Source: Hymenobacter aerilatus (GTDB lineage Bacteria > Bacteroidota > Bacteroidia > Cytophagales > Hymenobacteraceae). Taken from it: a DNA stretch of 64,000 nucleotides. Numbering within the stretch: the first letter of the stretch is position 1; the number at the start of each line of letters is the position of its first letter. Positions 34,536-42,531 of this stretch are shown here, piece by piece. Position numbers and translations under genes: made by a program. Under the pieces are notes generated by a model. That model searched no databases. It had not been told where the DNA came from and saw only the letters and a program-made list of their open reading frames with translations. The stretch spans positions 3,638,501 through 3,702,500 of the forward strand of contig NZ_CP095053.1 of the NCBI RefSeq assembly GCF_022921095.1, written 5' to 3'.

Positions 34536-35561
34536 CTATTTCCTCTTCGGCTTATAGTGCGAGTCGTTGAGGATACGCTGGGCGTCGCGTTGGGCCATAA
34601 GCTGCGGCAGCGTTGTTTCGGGGTGCTGCTCCATGTATTTGCGCACAATCTGCCAGCCTACCCACACGCCCAAGCGGCCGGGAGCAGTCTTATCGATTTC
34701 GGGCGTACTAGGCCGCTCGCCGATATATTTTTTAATTACAAACGGGTCAGCCGTATACAGTAGATTCTTTTCGATGAAGTGTGCCCAAATCTTCCCTTCG
34801 TTGAACTGTACGCCAGCCAACTCCTTATTCGTATAGCCGATCAGCAACGAATCGGGCATGCAGGGCAGCATCTTTTCGGCAAAATAGAGGCTTTTACCAA
34901 ACTGCACCATATCGCGCAGCATGGTATGGTTGCCGGTCAGGCCACGATTGTACTTACTGGAAATAGTAAGAGCCAGCGCCGGCAGCACGTGCGTGGGCGT
35001 ATAGCGCCGGTTGATATAGGCCGGCACATCGGCGCGGTAGGAGGCAGTTGGCCCCACAAAAAAGTCCAGACTGAGCACAATCAGACTGTCGTTAGCAAAC
35101 AGTGCATCCTTGCTTGGTTCCTTACCCAGGCCGCTCACAAACGTCTTCACTGGCGGCACCCGAAAACTGGGGTAGTAATAGCGCACGTGCTGAAACAGAC
35201 CACGTAGTTCCTGTTGCAAGCTGTCCGTATTTTGAAATGCCGCTTCCGTCTCTCGTCCTAGCTTTTGCAGGCCGACATTGGTGGCCAACTGTGTCATGGT
35301 TTGCGTCAGCTGCTCCGCTTCGTAGCGCCCTGCCAACAAATACTGGCGTGCGAACAAAGGATGCTGCTCTATGAAGCGCTGGGCTTCGGCCGGGTTTTTG
35401 ATTTGAAAAAACGGTTTTTCCAGCCGCTCTAGCTGCACTGGTGCCTCCACTTTGGCTATGTCAGGATTCTGCTCGCAGTCGGCACCAGTGGAGCAGGCCG
35501 TAAGCAATAGCCAGCCCAACAGGGCTGCTACTACAGAACGTATCGGAATTAGGTTGTCCAT
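34536..35561 (-). CDS. gldB: Gliding motility lipoprotein GldB
   Basis: A 341-residue lipoprotein of the Bacteroidota gliding machinery. The start is set at MDNLIPIRSVV, 12 codons inside the longer frame, giving the lipoprotein signal VVAALLGWLLLTAC with the lipidated Cys. The mature domain has typical GldB blocks: PVQLERLEKPFFQI, FFVGPTASYRADVPAYINRR and the C-terminal LGVWVGWQIVRKYMEQHPE. GldB is required for gliding in Flavobacterium johnsoniae; its precise function is not known. The gene usually following it in flavobacteria, gldC, is not present here. Confidence 0.88.
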   Translation of the reverse strand: MDNLIPIRSVVAALLGWLLLTACSTGADCEQNPDIAKVEAPVQLERLEKPFFQIKNPAEAQRFIEQHPLFARQYLLAGRYEAEQLTQTMTQLATNVGLQKLGRETEAAFQNTDSLQQELRGLFQHVRYYYPSFRVPPVKTFVSGLGKEPSKDALFANDSLIVLSLDFFVGPTASYRADVPAYINRRYTPTHVLPALALTISSKYNRGLTGNHTMLRDMVQFGKSLYFAEKMLPCMPDSLLIGYTNKELAGVQFNEGKIWAHFIEKNLLYTADPFVIKKYIGERPSTPEIDKTAPGRLGVWVGWQIVRKYMEQHPETTLPQLMAQRDAQRILNDSHYKPKRK

Positions 35562-35567
35562 CACACG

Positions 35568-35575
35568 TATATTTG
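35568..35575 (+). promoter_or_regulatory. Candidate -7 element for the barrel gene at 35648
   Basis: TATATTTG matches TAnnTTTG, 73 bases before the start codon, in the short divergent gap next to gldB. The TTG upstream is at the wrong spacing. Confidence 0.4.
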
Positions 35576-35647
35576 AGGCGAAAATAGCCAAAAGCAAACG
35601 CTGCGCCGTTTGCTTCTTTTCTTACTGCCGATAGTTCGGCCCGCTTT

Positions 35648-36334
35648 ATGAAAAAACTTCTGCTTGCTCTGGGTGCCACCCTTCTCACTATCAGCGCAGC
35701 TTCGGCTCAGGTTGAAATTGGTCTGAAGATTTCACCCTCTATCACCAGCTTGCGCGCCGATTCGCCCCGTAACGGCACAGGAGCCACCGGTTTCAAAAAT
35801 GAAAAATCGAAGCTGGGCTTTGGCGGTGGCGTTATCATCGACTATTTCTTTGGCCAGAACTATGCGTTCAGTTCCGGTTTGTTTTTAACTGGCAAGGGAG
35901 GCACCGTGTCTTATTATGATACAGCCCTAGGACGCCGTCAAGAGCAAAAGATAGGCGTACAGTATTTGGAAGTGCCCGTTTCGCTAAAGCTTTTCACCAA
36001 CGATATTTCTGAGGGTACCAAAGTGTACTTTCAGGTAGGTGGCACACTGGCCGGCGCCATAGCCGCGCGCATCAACGGTGAAAAGTATTACACTGACCCT
36101 GGCATCAGCAATGCCGAAACTCGGGCCAGCAAACACGTCATTATTCCTGATGTAGGACTATTAGGCGGCGCTGGAGTAGAGTATCTATTGGGCCAGAGCA
36201 CCCGCCTGATAGCCGGTATCTCCTACCACCACGGCATCGTTAATATCGACCGGTATTTTGATAACACCCGCAAATTCAGCAACGTAACACTGAAAAACAG
36301 TGAAGTAGCGTTGGATCTAGGTATCAAGTTTTAA
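35648..36334 (+). CDS. Outer-membrane beta-barrel protein, PorT family
   Basis: A 228-residue exported barrel protein. The signal peptide MKKLLLALGATLLTISAASA is cut before QVEIGL. The mature part starts VEIGLKISPSITSL and has the family blocks FSSGLFLTGKGG, YLEVPVSLKLFTND and YFQVGGTLAGAI, closing with an aliphatic strand EVALDLGIKF. It diverges from gldB (86-base gap) and is more distant from the trio at 2.7-5.0 kb than those are from one another. Role unknown. A bidirectional hairpin downstream separates it from rng. Confidence 0.83.
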   Translation: MKKLLLALGATLLTISAASAQVEIGLKISPSITSLRADSPRNGTGATGFKNEKSKLGFGGGVIIDYFFGQNYAFSSGLFLTGKGGTVSYYDTALGRRQEQKIGVQYLEVPVSLKLFTNDISEGTKVYFQVGGTLAGAIAARINGEKYYTDPGISNAETRASKHVIIPDVGLLGGAGVEYLLGQSTRLIAGISYHHGIVNIDRYFDNTRKFSNVTLKNSEVALDLGIKF

Positions 36335-36475
36335 GTTGCGCGTTAAATGCGTCTGCATTCTACGCCTGCGGAGGACCTTATGCTAGTTGAACAAGTCGTT
36401 GTTGTGTAAGTCGCTCTGCCGTAAGTAGGTTCTTCACGAGTTCAGGAGGGCAAACCCATTTAAAGGCGCCACTGA

Positions 36476-36512
36476 AAAGCCCGCCCTACTCCCTCGGAGT
36501 AAGGCGGGCTTT
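36476..36512. terminator. Bidirectional terminator between the barrel gene and rng
   Basis: A 17-base stem with one mismatch (AAAGCCCGCCCTACTCC at 36476-36492; complement at 36496-36512) between convergent genes, with A and T flanks on both sides. Confidence 0.82.
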
Positions 36513-36544
36513 CTTCTTATTCAGGGGAGATTTTCGCAGAAAAA

Positions 36545-38152
36545 TCAGTCCGTTATTTCCACTTCGCGGTCTTGCATCCGGCTCATGGCCGCCGCGGCCG
36601 AGTGCAGCTCGATGTCCTCGCCGTGCTCGTCTTCGATGCGGTAGTCGGTGAGGCCCAGACTAGTGTCTTTCATCACCTTCACCCACTTATAGTATTTCAA
36701 GTACCACTTCATCTGCCTCGATACCAAACCTTTGGTATAGTAGGCATGCAGGAAGGGATGTACGTAGAGCGTAATTCCCGACTGATTTTGCGTCAGCAGC
36801 AAATCATCTATGCTGTTGTCGATTTCGTCGGTAACCAAGATAGAGGCCGATATTTTGCCGGTGCCGCCGCAGGTAGGGCACACCTCACCCGTGACGATAG
36901 CCTCAGCAGGACGTACCCGCTGTCGCGTGATTTGCAGCAGCCCAAACTTGGTAATGGGTAGAATGGTGAACCGTGCTTTGTCGTGCTTCATCACGTCGCG
37001 CACAGCGTCTTCTACCTTCTTACGGCTCTCCGGCGACTTCATATCAATAAAGTCGACGACGATAATACCGCCCATGTCGCGCAGGCGTAGCTGCCGGGCT
37101 ACTTCTTTAGCAGCCAGCATGTTAATCATGAGAGCCGTAGCCTCCTGGTCGCCTTCCTGGTTGCTTTTGTTGCCCGAGTTCACGTCGATAACGTGCAGGG
37201 CCTCGGTGTGTTCAATCACCAGGTAGCCTCCCCCAGGCACCGATACCGTTTTACCAAACAGCGTCTTCAACTGCTTTTCGATGTTGTGCTGCTCAAACAC
37301 TTTCACCTTACCGGTGTGGAGCTTGAGCAGCCCTAGCTTATCGGGAGCAATTTTCTGGAGGTAGCCACGCATCTCGTCGTGCAAGGCCGGCGAGTCGACG
37401 ATGATAGAATCGAACGACTCGTTGAGCATGTCGCGCAGCATAGAGCTGCTCCGGCCCAGCTCACCCAAAATCTTATCGTTCGGCTTTGCCTTACGAAGCG
37501 TTTGGAAGAGCTGCTCCCAATTATCGATCATGCTTTGCATGTCCTTATCCAGCTCGGCCACTTCGCGCCCTTCAGCTACGGTGCGGATGATTACCCCGAA
37601 ATTATCGGGCTTAATGGACTGGATAAGGCGCTTGAGCCGGTCGCGCTCTGTGCGGCTCACAATTTTCTTGGAAACGCTGATAACGTTGGAAAACGGCACC
37701 AGCACTAGGTAGCGACCTGCCATCGAAATATCGGTAGACAGGCGCGGCCCTTTGGTAGAAATAGGCTCCTTCACGATCTGCACCAGCAGCTGCTGGCCTT
37801 TCTTGAGCGTGTCGGCTACCTTTCCTACCTTATCAAGTGGCCCCTCAAACTGAAACGTTTTGAGCGGCCCAACGGTAATTTTCTGCGATTGTACGCCTTT
37901 CACCCATTTATTTAGCGACAGGAAATTTTCTCCCAAGTCGCCGTAGTGCAGAAAAGCGTCTTTTTGATACCCGATATCAATGAACGCGGCGTTCAGACCG
38001 GGCATAACTTTCTTGACCGTACCCAGGAAGATGTCGCCAACAGAATAGTTGGTATCGTTGCGGTCGAAGTGGTATTCGAGCAACCGCTTATCCTGAAGTA
38101 GAGCAATTCGTTCTCCCTCCTGAGTAGAATTAATGATTAATTCGTTACTCAA
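36545..38152 (-). CDS. rng: Ribonuclease G (Rne/Rng family)
   Basis: A 535-residue endoribonuclease for rRNA and mRNA processing. The N-terminal S1 RNA-binding domain (about 35-130) contains VGDIFLGTVKKVMPGLNAAF and KDAFLHYGDL. The catalytic DNase I-like domain carries both metal-binding Asp blocks, VIDVNSGNKS and VVDFIDMKS, plus FTILPITKFGLLQITRQR. The zinc-link motif CPTCGGTGK follows. The length fits RNase G rather than RNase E: there is no long unstructured scaffold tail. A family-typical start MSNELIINST is used. Confidence 0.94.
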   Translation of the reverse strand: MSNELIINSTQEGERIALLQDKRLLEYHFDRNDTNYSVGDIFLGTVKKVMPGLNAAFIDIGYQKDAFLHYGDLGENFLSLNKWVKGVQSQKITVGPLKTFQFEGPLDKVGKVADTLKKGQQLLVQIVKEPISTKGPRLSTDISMAGRYLVLVPFSNVISVSKKIVSRTERDRLKRLIQSIKPDNFGVIIRTVAEGREVAELDKDMQSMIDNWEQLFQTLRKAKPNDKILGELGRSSSMLRDMLNESFDSIIVDSPALHDEMRGYLQKIAPDKLGLLKLHTGKVKVFEQHNIEKQLKTLFGKTVSVPGGGYLVIEHTEALHVIDVNSGNKSNQEGDQEATALMINMLAAKEVARQLRLRDMGGIIVVDFIDMKSPESRKKVEDAVRDVMKHDKARFTILPITKFGLLQITRQRVRPAEAIVTGEVCPTCGGTGKISASILVTDEIDNSIDDLLLTQNQSGITLYVHPFLHAYYTKGLVSRQMKWYLKYYKWVKVMKDTSLGLTDYRIEDEHGEDIELHSAAAAMSRMQDREVEITD

Positions 38153-38212
38153 TGGATTAGGTTAGTTAAGCAACTCCCTGACTGGCGGACCCTTGCACCA
38201 CCCGAAACCCGC

Positions 38213-38249
38213 AAAGGGAAGCCAATGCGCACGGCACCAGCTTCCCTTT
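38213..38249 (-). terminator. Possible terminator after the 29-residue ribosomal gene
   Basis: A ten-base stem AAAGGGAAGC / GCTTCCCTTT with a 17-base loop lies between the small ribosomal gene and rng on the same strand; there is no strong T-run. Confidence 0.4.
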
Positions 38250-38354
38250 CAAGCCACGGGGAAAGTATACGGCTAACCACTCTCGGGGAATTTATATGAG
38301 AGATAGACGGATGCTTCTTATAGCAGAAACAGCCGACAGCAGACCCCGGAAGGC

Positions 38355-38444
38355 TTACTTCTTCTTATGACGATTCTTGCGCAGACGCTTCTTCCGCTTG
38401 TGGGTGGCAATCTTATGACGCTTTCTCTTTTTACCGCAGGGCAT
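38355..38444 (-). CDS. AURKAIP1/Cox24-domain ribosomal protein (mS38-like), 29 aa
   Basis: A 29-residue, extremely basic protein, MPCGKKRKRHKIATHKRKKR followed by LRKNRHKKK. It matches the AURKAIP1/Cox24 domain (KRxKxxxHKxKKRxRxxR), whose mitochondrial member is ribosomal protein mS38; short versions are annotated throughout Bacteroidota. It probably binds the small ribosomal subunit. It is too short for most gene finders. A TACCTTTG promoter element lies about 70 bases upstream, and it is followed by a weak hairpin. The gene is isolated between the TPR gene and rng. High confidence rests on the exact size and composition. Confidence 0.88.
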   Translation of the reverse strand: MPCGKKRKRHKIATHKRKKRLRKNRHKKK

Positions 38445-38515
38445 GAGTTGATGGGTTAAGGGTTAAAACTTGAATTATGTGTACTTTAGGAAACCTCGTA
38501 CCAGCCGAGGGACGG

Positions 38516-38523
38516 CAAAGGTA
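38516..38523 (-). promoter_or_regulatory. -7 element for the 29-residue ribosomal gene
   Basis: TACCTTTG on the minus strand matches the consensus, 72 bases before the start codon. Confidence 0.5.
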
Positions 38524-38545
38524 CGGATTTCATTTTGTAGCTCCT

Positions 38546-39445
38546 TTATTGTAATTTCTGCAGCTGTTCGGCTACTGAGGCAGCCAGACCAGGGTCGCTG
38601 CTGAGGCTCTTTGCCTTGGCAAACGCTGCTTTAGCCTCTTCTTTGGCGCCGGTTTGCGCCAAGGCAACGCCCAGGTAAAACTGCCCTTCCACGTTGTTGG
38701 GATGAGCAGCCGTTAGCTCCCGGAAGCGCTCCACGGCTTTATCGTACTGATTACTCTGCATGGAGAGCAGTCCGAGGTTGTAAAGCGCTTTTTCGTTTTT
38801 GGGGTCGGTAGCAATTACCTCCCGCAACAACGTGACGCCCTGCACGGGGTTGTCGCTGGCCATATAGGCCATGCCTAAATTGGTTTTGGCATTCAGGTTA
38901 TCGGGATTATTCTTAAGCACCCGCTCGTACAACTCCCGTGATTTGGCACCCAGCATCTTGCCCCGCTCAGCGGTAGCAGCAAAGCTGAACGCCTCGAAAT
39001 ACTCGTCGGCAGCGCGCTGCCAGGCCTGCTCACCGGGGCGGGCTACTGCTACCTGTTCGTAATAGTAGCCAGCGCTATCAAATTTCTCAACGGCCTTATA
39101 CTGCTTAGCCAGATCGGTAGCTAGGCGCAGCTTGGTATTGCGGTCGGTGGTAGCATTGTATTGCACCAGCAAACCGTTGATGCTGCTGCGCTGCTGCGCC
39201 GTGAGGGCCATGTGTGGCTGCTCGGGAGTAGCACCGGCCGGCCGGCCGTCGGCTTCTACCGACGCTGTAGAAGGTGCCGCAGCACCCTGGTCACGGTTGG
39301 CCGTGCGGGCGGCTGTTTGAGCCGTCAGTTCGCTTTTGCCCTGTTTGGGCTTTACAATCACTTTCGGCAACAGAAATAAGGCGATAACCAGGGCAACGGC
39401 TACGGCAACAACGGTGAGCTGGTGAGACGATTTTGCTTGGGCCAT
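38546..39445 (-). CDS. Membrane-anchored tetratricopeptide repeat protein
   Basis: A 299-residue protein with one N-terminal membrane helix (LTVVAVAVALVIALFLLPKV), a Gln/Ala/Thr-rich linker (about 35-80) and a C-terminal solenoid of TPR helices. Recognisable repeat units include LNAKTNLGMAYMASDNPVQG, KALYNLGLLSMQSNQYDKAV and VEGQFYLGVALAQTGAKEEA. It is anchored facing the periplasm or cytoplasm (orientation not clear) and probably scaffolds a complex. It directly follows the HU gene on the same strand, with a terminator-like hairpin in between. Confidence 0.85.
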   Translation of the reverse strand: MAQAKSSHQLTVVAVAVALVIALFLLPKVIVKPKQGKSELTAQTAARTANRDQGAAAPSTASVEADGRPAGATPEQPHMALTAQQRSSINGLLVQYNATTDRNTKLRLATDLAKQYKAVEKFDSAGYYYEQVAVARPGEQAWQRAADEYFEAFSFAATAERGKMLGAKSRELYERVLKNNPDNLNAKTNLGMAYMASDNPVQGVTLLREVIATDPKNEKALYNLGLLSMQSNQYDKAVERFRELTAAHPNNVEGQFYLGVALAQTGAKEEAKAAFAKAKSLSSDPGLAASVAEQLQKLQ

Positions 39446-39458
39446 GCAGAAAAAGCAG

Positions 39459-39495
39459 GCCGTCGGGTAGTTGCCCAGAAAGGGCGCCCGACGGC
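39459..39495 (-). terminator. Terminator after the HU gene
   Basis: A nine-base perfect stem GCCGTCGGG / CCCGACGGC; on the minus strand it is followed by CTGCTTTTTCTG, a usable T-tract. Confidence 0.6.
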
Positions 39496-39520
39496 TCCGC
39501 TACAATAGTACAACAGAAAG

Positions 39521-39826
39521 TTAGGCGTTAGCCGTTTCTTTGATTTTCTTGCTGTTTTTGATTTTACCGATGAATGTTTTCGACGGCTTGAAGCTCGGAA
39601 TAAAGTGCTCGTCGATGATGATCGAGGTATTTTTTGAGATGTTACGGGCCACTTTCTTTGCCCGTTTTTTGTTTACGAAGCTACCGAAGCCGCGCACGTA
39701 GATGTTGTTGCCTTCGGCCATCGAATCCTTAACTACTTTAAAGAAGGCTTCAACGGTTGCGGACACGTCTGCTTTCTCAATGCCAGTTTTGTCGGCAATT
39801 TCGGCGATTACTTCTGCTTTAGTCAC
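39521..39826 (-). CDS. HU-family DNA-binding protein
   Basis: A 101-residue nucleoid protein that bends DNA and acts as a dimer. The start is a GTG at the codon read as Val before TKAEVIAEIADKTG, since HU proteins begin MTKAE; the upstream ATG frame adds 19 unrelated residues. Conserved parts are the two dimerisation helices, the GNNIYVRGFGSFVNKKRAKK strand region and the DNA-binding arm ARNISKNTSIII, with SFKPSKTF after it. The C-terminal Lys-rich tail is common in Bacteroidota HU. A full -33/-7 promoter lies about 100 bases upstream. Confidence 0.93.
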   Translation of the reverse strand: MTKAEVIAEIADKTGIEKADVSATVEAFFKVVKDSMAEGNNIYVRGFGSFVNKKRAKKVARNISKNTSIIIDEHFIPSFKPSKTFIGKIKNSKKIKETANA

Positions 39827-39927
39827 GCTGGTAAGTGTACTATGGGGTGAAAAAATGTACTGGGCAAGTTCCCGATTCAACACGTAAGCCTTTGCCCATT
39901 AGGCTGTTCGCTTCCGAATTGGGGCCA

Positions 39928-39957
39928 CAAAGGTAGGTTGCTTTTTTGGTTTTCCAA
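39928..39957 (-). promoter_or_regulatory. Full Bacteroidota promoter for the HU gene
   Basis: On the minus strand TTG (39957-39955), a 19-base spacer, then TACCTTTG (39935-39928). This matches the Bacteroidota consensus TTG-N19-TAnnTTTG exactly and gives a leader of roughly 95 bases before the GTG start. Confidence 0.75.
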
Positions 39958-40018
39958 TTTTTTTCCCACAATCCCGGCCTCTGTCCTATTCTTTGACAAG
40001 TCTTTCTGACTCACTGCT

Positions 40019-41104
40019 TTGAACAACGTTCCTCCCGCTTCTGTTCATTCTACTTTTGCAACCGCCCTGCTTAGCTGGTACCCACGCCACCGTCGTGACC
40101 TGCCTTGGCGCCACACTCGCAACCCGTATGCCATTTGGCTATCGGAGGTGATTTTGCAGCAAACCCGCGTGAAGCAGGGCCTGCCCTACTACCTCGATTT
40201 TATTAGTTCCTACCCTACTGTGCATGACCTTGCAGCGGCACCAGAAGACGAGGTGCTGCGCCACTGGCAGGGTCTAGGCTATTACTCCCGTGCCCGCAAC
40301 ATGCACCACACGGCCCAGCAGGTGGTGCGCGAGTACGGTGGCCAATTCCCAACTACTTATGCTGAGTTGTTGAAACTACGCGGGGTAGGCCAATACACAG
40401 CCGCTGCCATTGCGTCCTTTGCTTTCGATGAGAAGGTAGCGGTGCTGGACGGCAATGTGTTTCGGGTACTGAGCCGTGTATTTGGGCTCACAGAAGATAT
40501 TGCGGCACCAGCCAGCCGCAAAGTGTTTCAGCAACTCGCCGATACGCTGATTCCGGCCGACGCGCCGGCAGAGTTCAACCAAGCTATTATGGAATTTGGG
40601 GCTATACAGTGCACCCCTGTGAAACCAGACTGCCTGTTTTGCCCATTGCAGGCGCAATGCTATGCCTTCCAGCACGGTATGGTAGCGGAGTTGCCCATTA
40701 AGAGCAAAGCCAAAGCAGCCCGCACACGCTATTTTCACTACTTGGTGTTGCGCCACGCCGATACGGTCTATATGCGCAAGCGCACAGGCAAAGACATCTG
40801 GCAAGGGCTGTATGATTTCGCCCTGACAGAAACGGATTCAGATGAGCTGGCGGCTGTGGAAGTACTACGACAGGTAGAAGCTTTAGGTGGTACGGTTGCG
40901 TCAGATAGAGCTGAAGAACCTTCAGCGACCTACCGCCATGTGCTCAGCCATCAAAAGCTAGAAGCTCGATTTTATCCCGTACGATTAGAAGCAGCCCTAC
41001 CCGTTGAGGCACTGCAGAAACTGGGATTGGCGGCTTTTAACGCTGCCGAAATAGAGGCCTTACCAAAGCCAATTCTTATCACTAACTACATTAGCAAAAA
41101 GTGA
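40019..41104 (+). CDS. mutY: A/G-specific adenine glycosylase
   Basis: A 361-residue glycosylase that removes adenine opposite 8-oxoguanine. The catalytic domain has DLPWRHTRNPYAIWLSEVIL with the catalytic Glu, HhH LRGVGQYTAAAIASFAF and VLDGNVFRVLSR with the Asp. The [4Fe-4S] cysteines are in CTPVKPDCLFCPLQAQC. The C-terminal NUDIX-like domain (about 235-350) is present (RYFHYLVLRHADTVYMRKR, RHVLSHQKLEARFY). The start is a TTG at 40019; no ATG lies before the conserved block. A TACTTTTG inside the first 15 codons is probably chance. The downstream order mutY-ssb-gldD is a conserved Bacteroidota neighbourhood. Confidence 0.93.
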   Translation: MNNVPPASVHSTFATALLSWYPRHRRDLPWRHTRNPYAIWLSEVILQQTRVKQGLPYYLDFISSYPTVHDLAAAPEDEVLRHWQGLGYYSRARNMHHTAQQVVREYGGQFPTTYAELLKLRGVGQYTAAAIASFAFDEKVAVLDGNVFRVLSRVFGLTEDIAAPASRKVFQQLADTLIPADAPAEFNQAIMEFGAIQCTPVKPDCLFCPLQAQCYAFQHGMVAELPIKSKAKAARTRYFHYLVLRHADTVYMRKRTGKDIWQGLYDFALTETDSDELAAVEVLRQVEALGGTVASDRAEEPSATYRHVLSHQKLEARFYPVRLEAALPVEALQKLGLAAFNAAEIEALPKPILITNYISKK

Positions 41105-41196
41105 ATTATTTAAGCTAAAAAACTTGGAATATGTATTTTTATCTATTATCTTTAGATCAGTAAAGAATATGTCACACAGAACGAAAAAGTAACACT

Positions 41197-41622
41197 ATGG
41201 CAGGCATCAACAAAGTCATCCTGATTGGCAACTTGGGCAAAGACCCGGAGATTCGGCATCTGGAAGGCGGCGTCAGCGTCGCGAACTTCACCCTAGCCAC
41301 CAACGACTATTACAAAGACAAGCAAGGCAACCGCGTGGAGCGCACCGAGTGGCACAACATCACAGCGTGGCGCGGATTGGCCGAGATGGCGGAGAAATAC
41401 TTGAAAAAAGGCCAGCAAGTGTATGTAGAAGGCAAGCTTCGCACGCGCCAATACCAAGACAAGGACAATCAGACGCGCTACATCACCGAGATTGTAGCCG
41501 ATGAGCTAACCATGCTGGGCGGCCGCCCACAGGGTGATGATACTACCCCCGCGGCGGAGCAATCCGCCGCGGCTACGGTCACATTCCGGCAAGAGCCGGA
41601 GCTTGACCAATTGCCGTTTTAA
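41197..41622 (+). CDS. ssb: Single-stranded DNA-binding protein
   Basis: A 141-residue OB-fold protein coating ssDNA in replication and repair. It opens AGINKVILIGNLGKDPEIRH and has VANFTLATNDYYKDKQGNRV, then TEWHNITAWRGLAEMAEKYL, the classical SSB core. A short Ala/Glu-rich linker leads to the acidic C-terminal tip ELDQLPF that docks partner proteins. TATCTTTA, near-consensus for a -7 element, with a TTG 20 bases upstream, precedes the gene. An intrinsic terminator follows, so ssb is transcriptionally closed before gldD. Confidence 0.95.
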   Translation: MAGINKVILIGNLGKDPEIRHLEGGVSVANFTLATNDYYKDKQGNRVERTEWHNITAWRGLAEMAEKYLKKGQQVYVEGKLRTRQYQDKDNQTRYITEIVADELTMLGGRPQGDDTTPAAEQSAAATVTFRQEPELDQLPF

Positions 41623-41647
41623 TCTTTTGCCCTACCCGGCTTTTATG

Positions 41648-41674
41648 AGCCTCGGCACGCTGCCGGGGCTTTTT
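41648..41674 (+). terminator. Terminator after ssb
   Basis: A ten-base stem AGCCTCGGCA / TGCCGGGGCT (one wobble) with a three-base loop, then TTTTGCGTTTTAT. Confidence 0.72.
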
Positions 41675-41812
41675 GCGTTTTATAGAGGCGACTGGCAACC
41701 GCCCATCGTTGCTGACATTGTTTAGGAGCAGCAGAATGCCCAATAGCTACCAACATTATCTAAAACTAGCAAACAACAGGAGGCCGCAATATGCCTCTAC
41801 CGCCTTATCTAC

Positions 41813-41820
41813 TACCTTTA
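41813..41820 (+). promoter_or_regulatory. Near-consensus -7 element for gldD
   Basis: TACCTTTA (one base off TAnnTTTG) lies 26 bases before the ATG at 41846. It would put the transcription start at about the upstream GTG at 41825, arguing for the ATG. Confidence 0.4.
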
Positions 41821-41845
41821 CTACGTGAACTCTGCCTTGCTTTGT

Positions 41846-42442
41846 ATGCCCGTTTCCGCTTCCCTACGTGGCCTTGGTGCCGCGCTGAGCTTTTTGCTGC
41901 TGGCAACCGGCTGCTCGTCGGCACCCGATTACACCCCGAAGCCTAAAGGCTACAACCGCATCGACTTGCCACCCCACAGCTACCAGCAGCTGGCACCGGG
42001 GCACCCGTATACATTTCAATATTCGCGGCAGGCAAAGATTCTGCGTGACTCGTCCTACCTGGCACAGCCACACTGGCTGAATATTTATTACCCCCAGCTG
42101 CATGCCAACGTGCAGATTACGTACGCCGACCTTAAGGGCAACCGCCAGCTCTATAATAAGCTGCTGGAAGACGCCCGCAAGCTCACCAGCAAGCACGAAA
42201 TCAAGGCAACGGCCATTGATGAAAACACAATGCAAACGCCAAACGGTATGCGCGTCTCGGTGTTTGAGTTACAGGGTGAGGTACCTAGCCAGTTTCAGTT
42301 TTATACTACCGACAGTACCCGGCACTTCTTCCGGGGTGCACTGTATTTCCGTACAGCTACCGCCAACGACTCGCTGGCGCCAGTGATTGAATACGTGAAG
42401 CAGGATGTAGTGAAGCTACTAAATACATTAAAGTATCAGTAA
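41846..42442 (+). CDS. gldD: Gliding motility lipoprotein GldD
   Basis: A 198-residue lipoprotein needed for gliding in Flavobacterium. The start ATG gives the signal MPVSASLRGLGAALSFLLLA and the lipobox LATGC. The mature part has the family blocks PKPKGYNRIDLPPHSYQQL, YPQLHANVQITYADLKGN, then an AID-x-NTMQTP segment and FQFYTTDSTRHFFRGALYF. The exact role is unknown; it acts at the cell envelope. In many relatives gldE lies between ssb and gldD, but here only a 223-base gap with a terminator is present. Confidence 0.9.
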   Translation: MPVSASLRGLGAALSFLLLATGCSSAPDYTPKPKGYNRIDLPPHSYQQLAPGHPYTFQYSRQAKILRDSSYLAQPHWLNIYYPQLHANVQITYADLKGNRQLYNKLLEDARKLTSKHEIKATAIDENTMQTPNGMRVSVFELQGEVPSQFQFYTTDSTRHFFRGALYFRTATANDSLAPVIEYVKQDVVKLLNTLKYQ

Positions 42443-42514
42443 GTTGGCTGTCAGCGACTAACTGTTGCTGTTAGCTTTCTGCACCTTTTTTTGAAACGAA
42501 TAGCTAACAGCCAA
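42443..42514. repeat. Short inverted repeat pair between gldD and recG
   Basis: GTTGGCTGT (42443-42451) pairs with ACAGCCAAC (about 42506-42514), and CTGTTAGCT (about 42467) with AGCTAACAG (about 42502). It forms compact nested arms around TTTTTTT. It may act as a weak terminator for gldD. Confidence 0.5.
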
Positions 42515-42531
42515 CGGCTAACAGCTAGTAG

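Noticed and set aside
40048..40055. TACTTTTG as an internal mutY promoter
   Set aside because: It lies inside the first mutY codons, and starting after it would remove the conserved N-terminal helix; chance matches are expected.
41791..41945. Frame after AGGAGG with an ATG at 41791 as a gldE remnant
   Set aside because: A good Shine-Dalgarno-like word, but the translation (MPLPPYLLPLL...) is unrelated to GldE and overlaps gldD out of frame.
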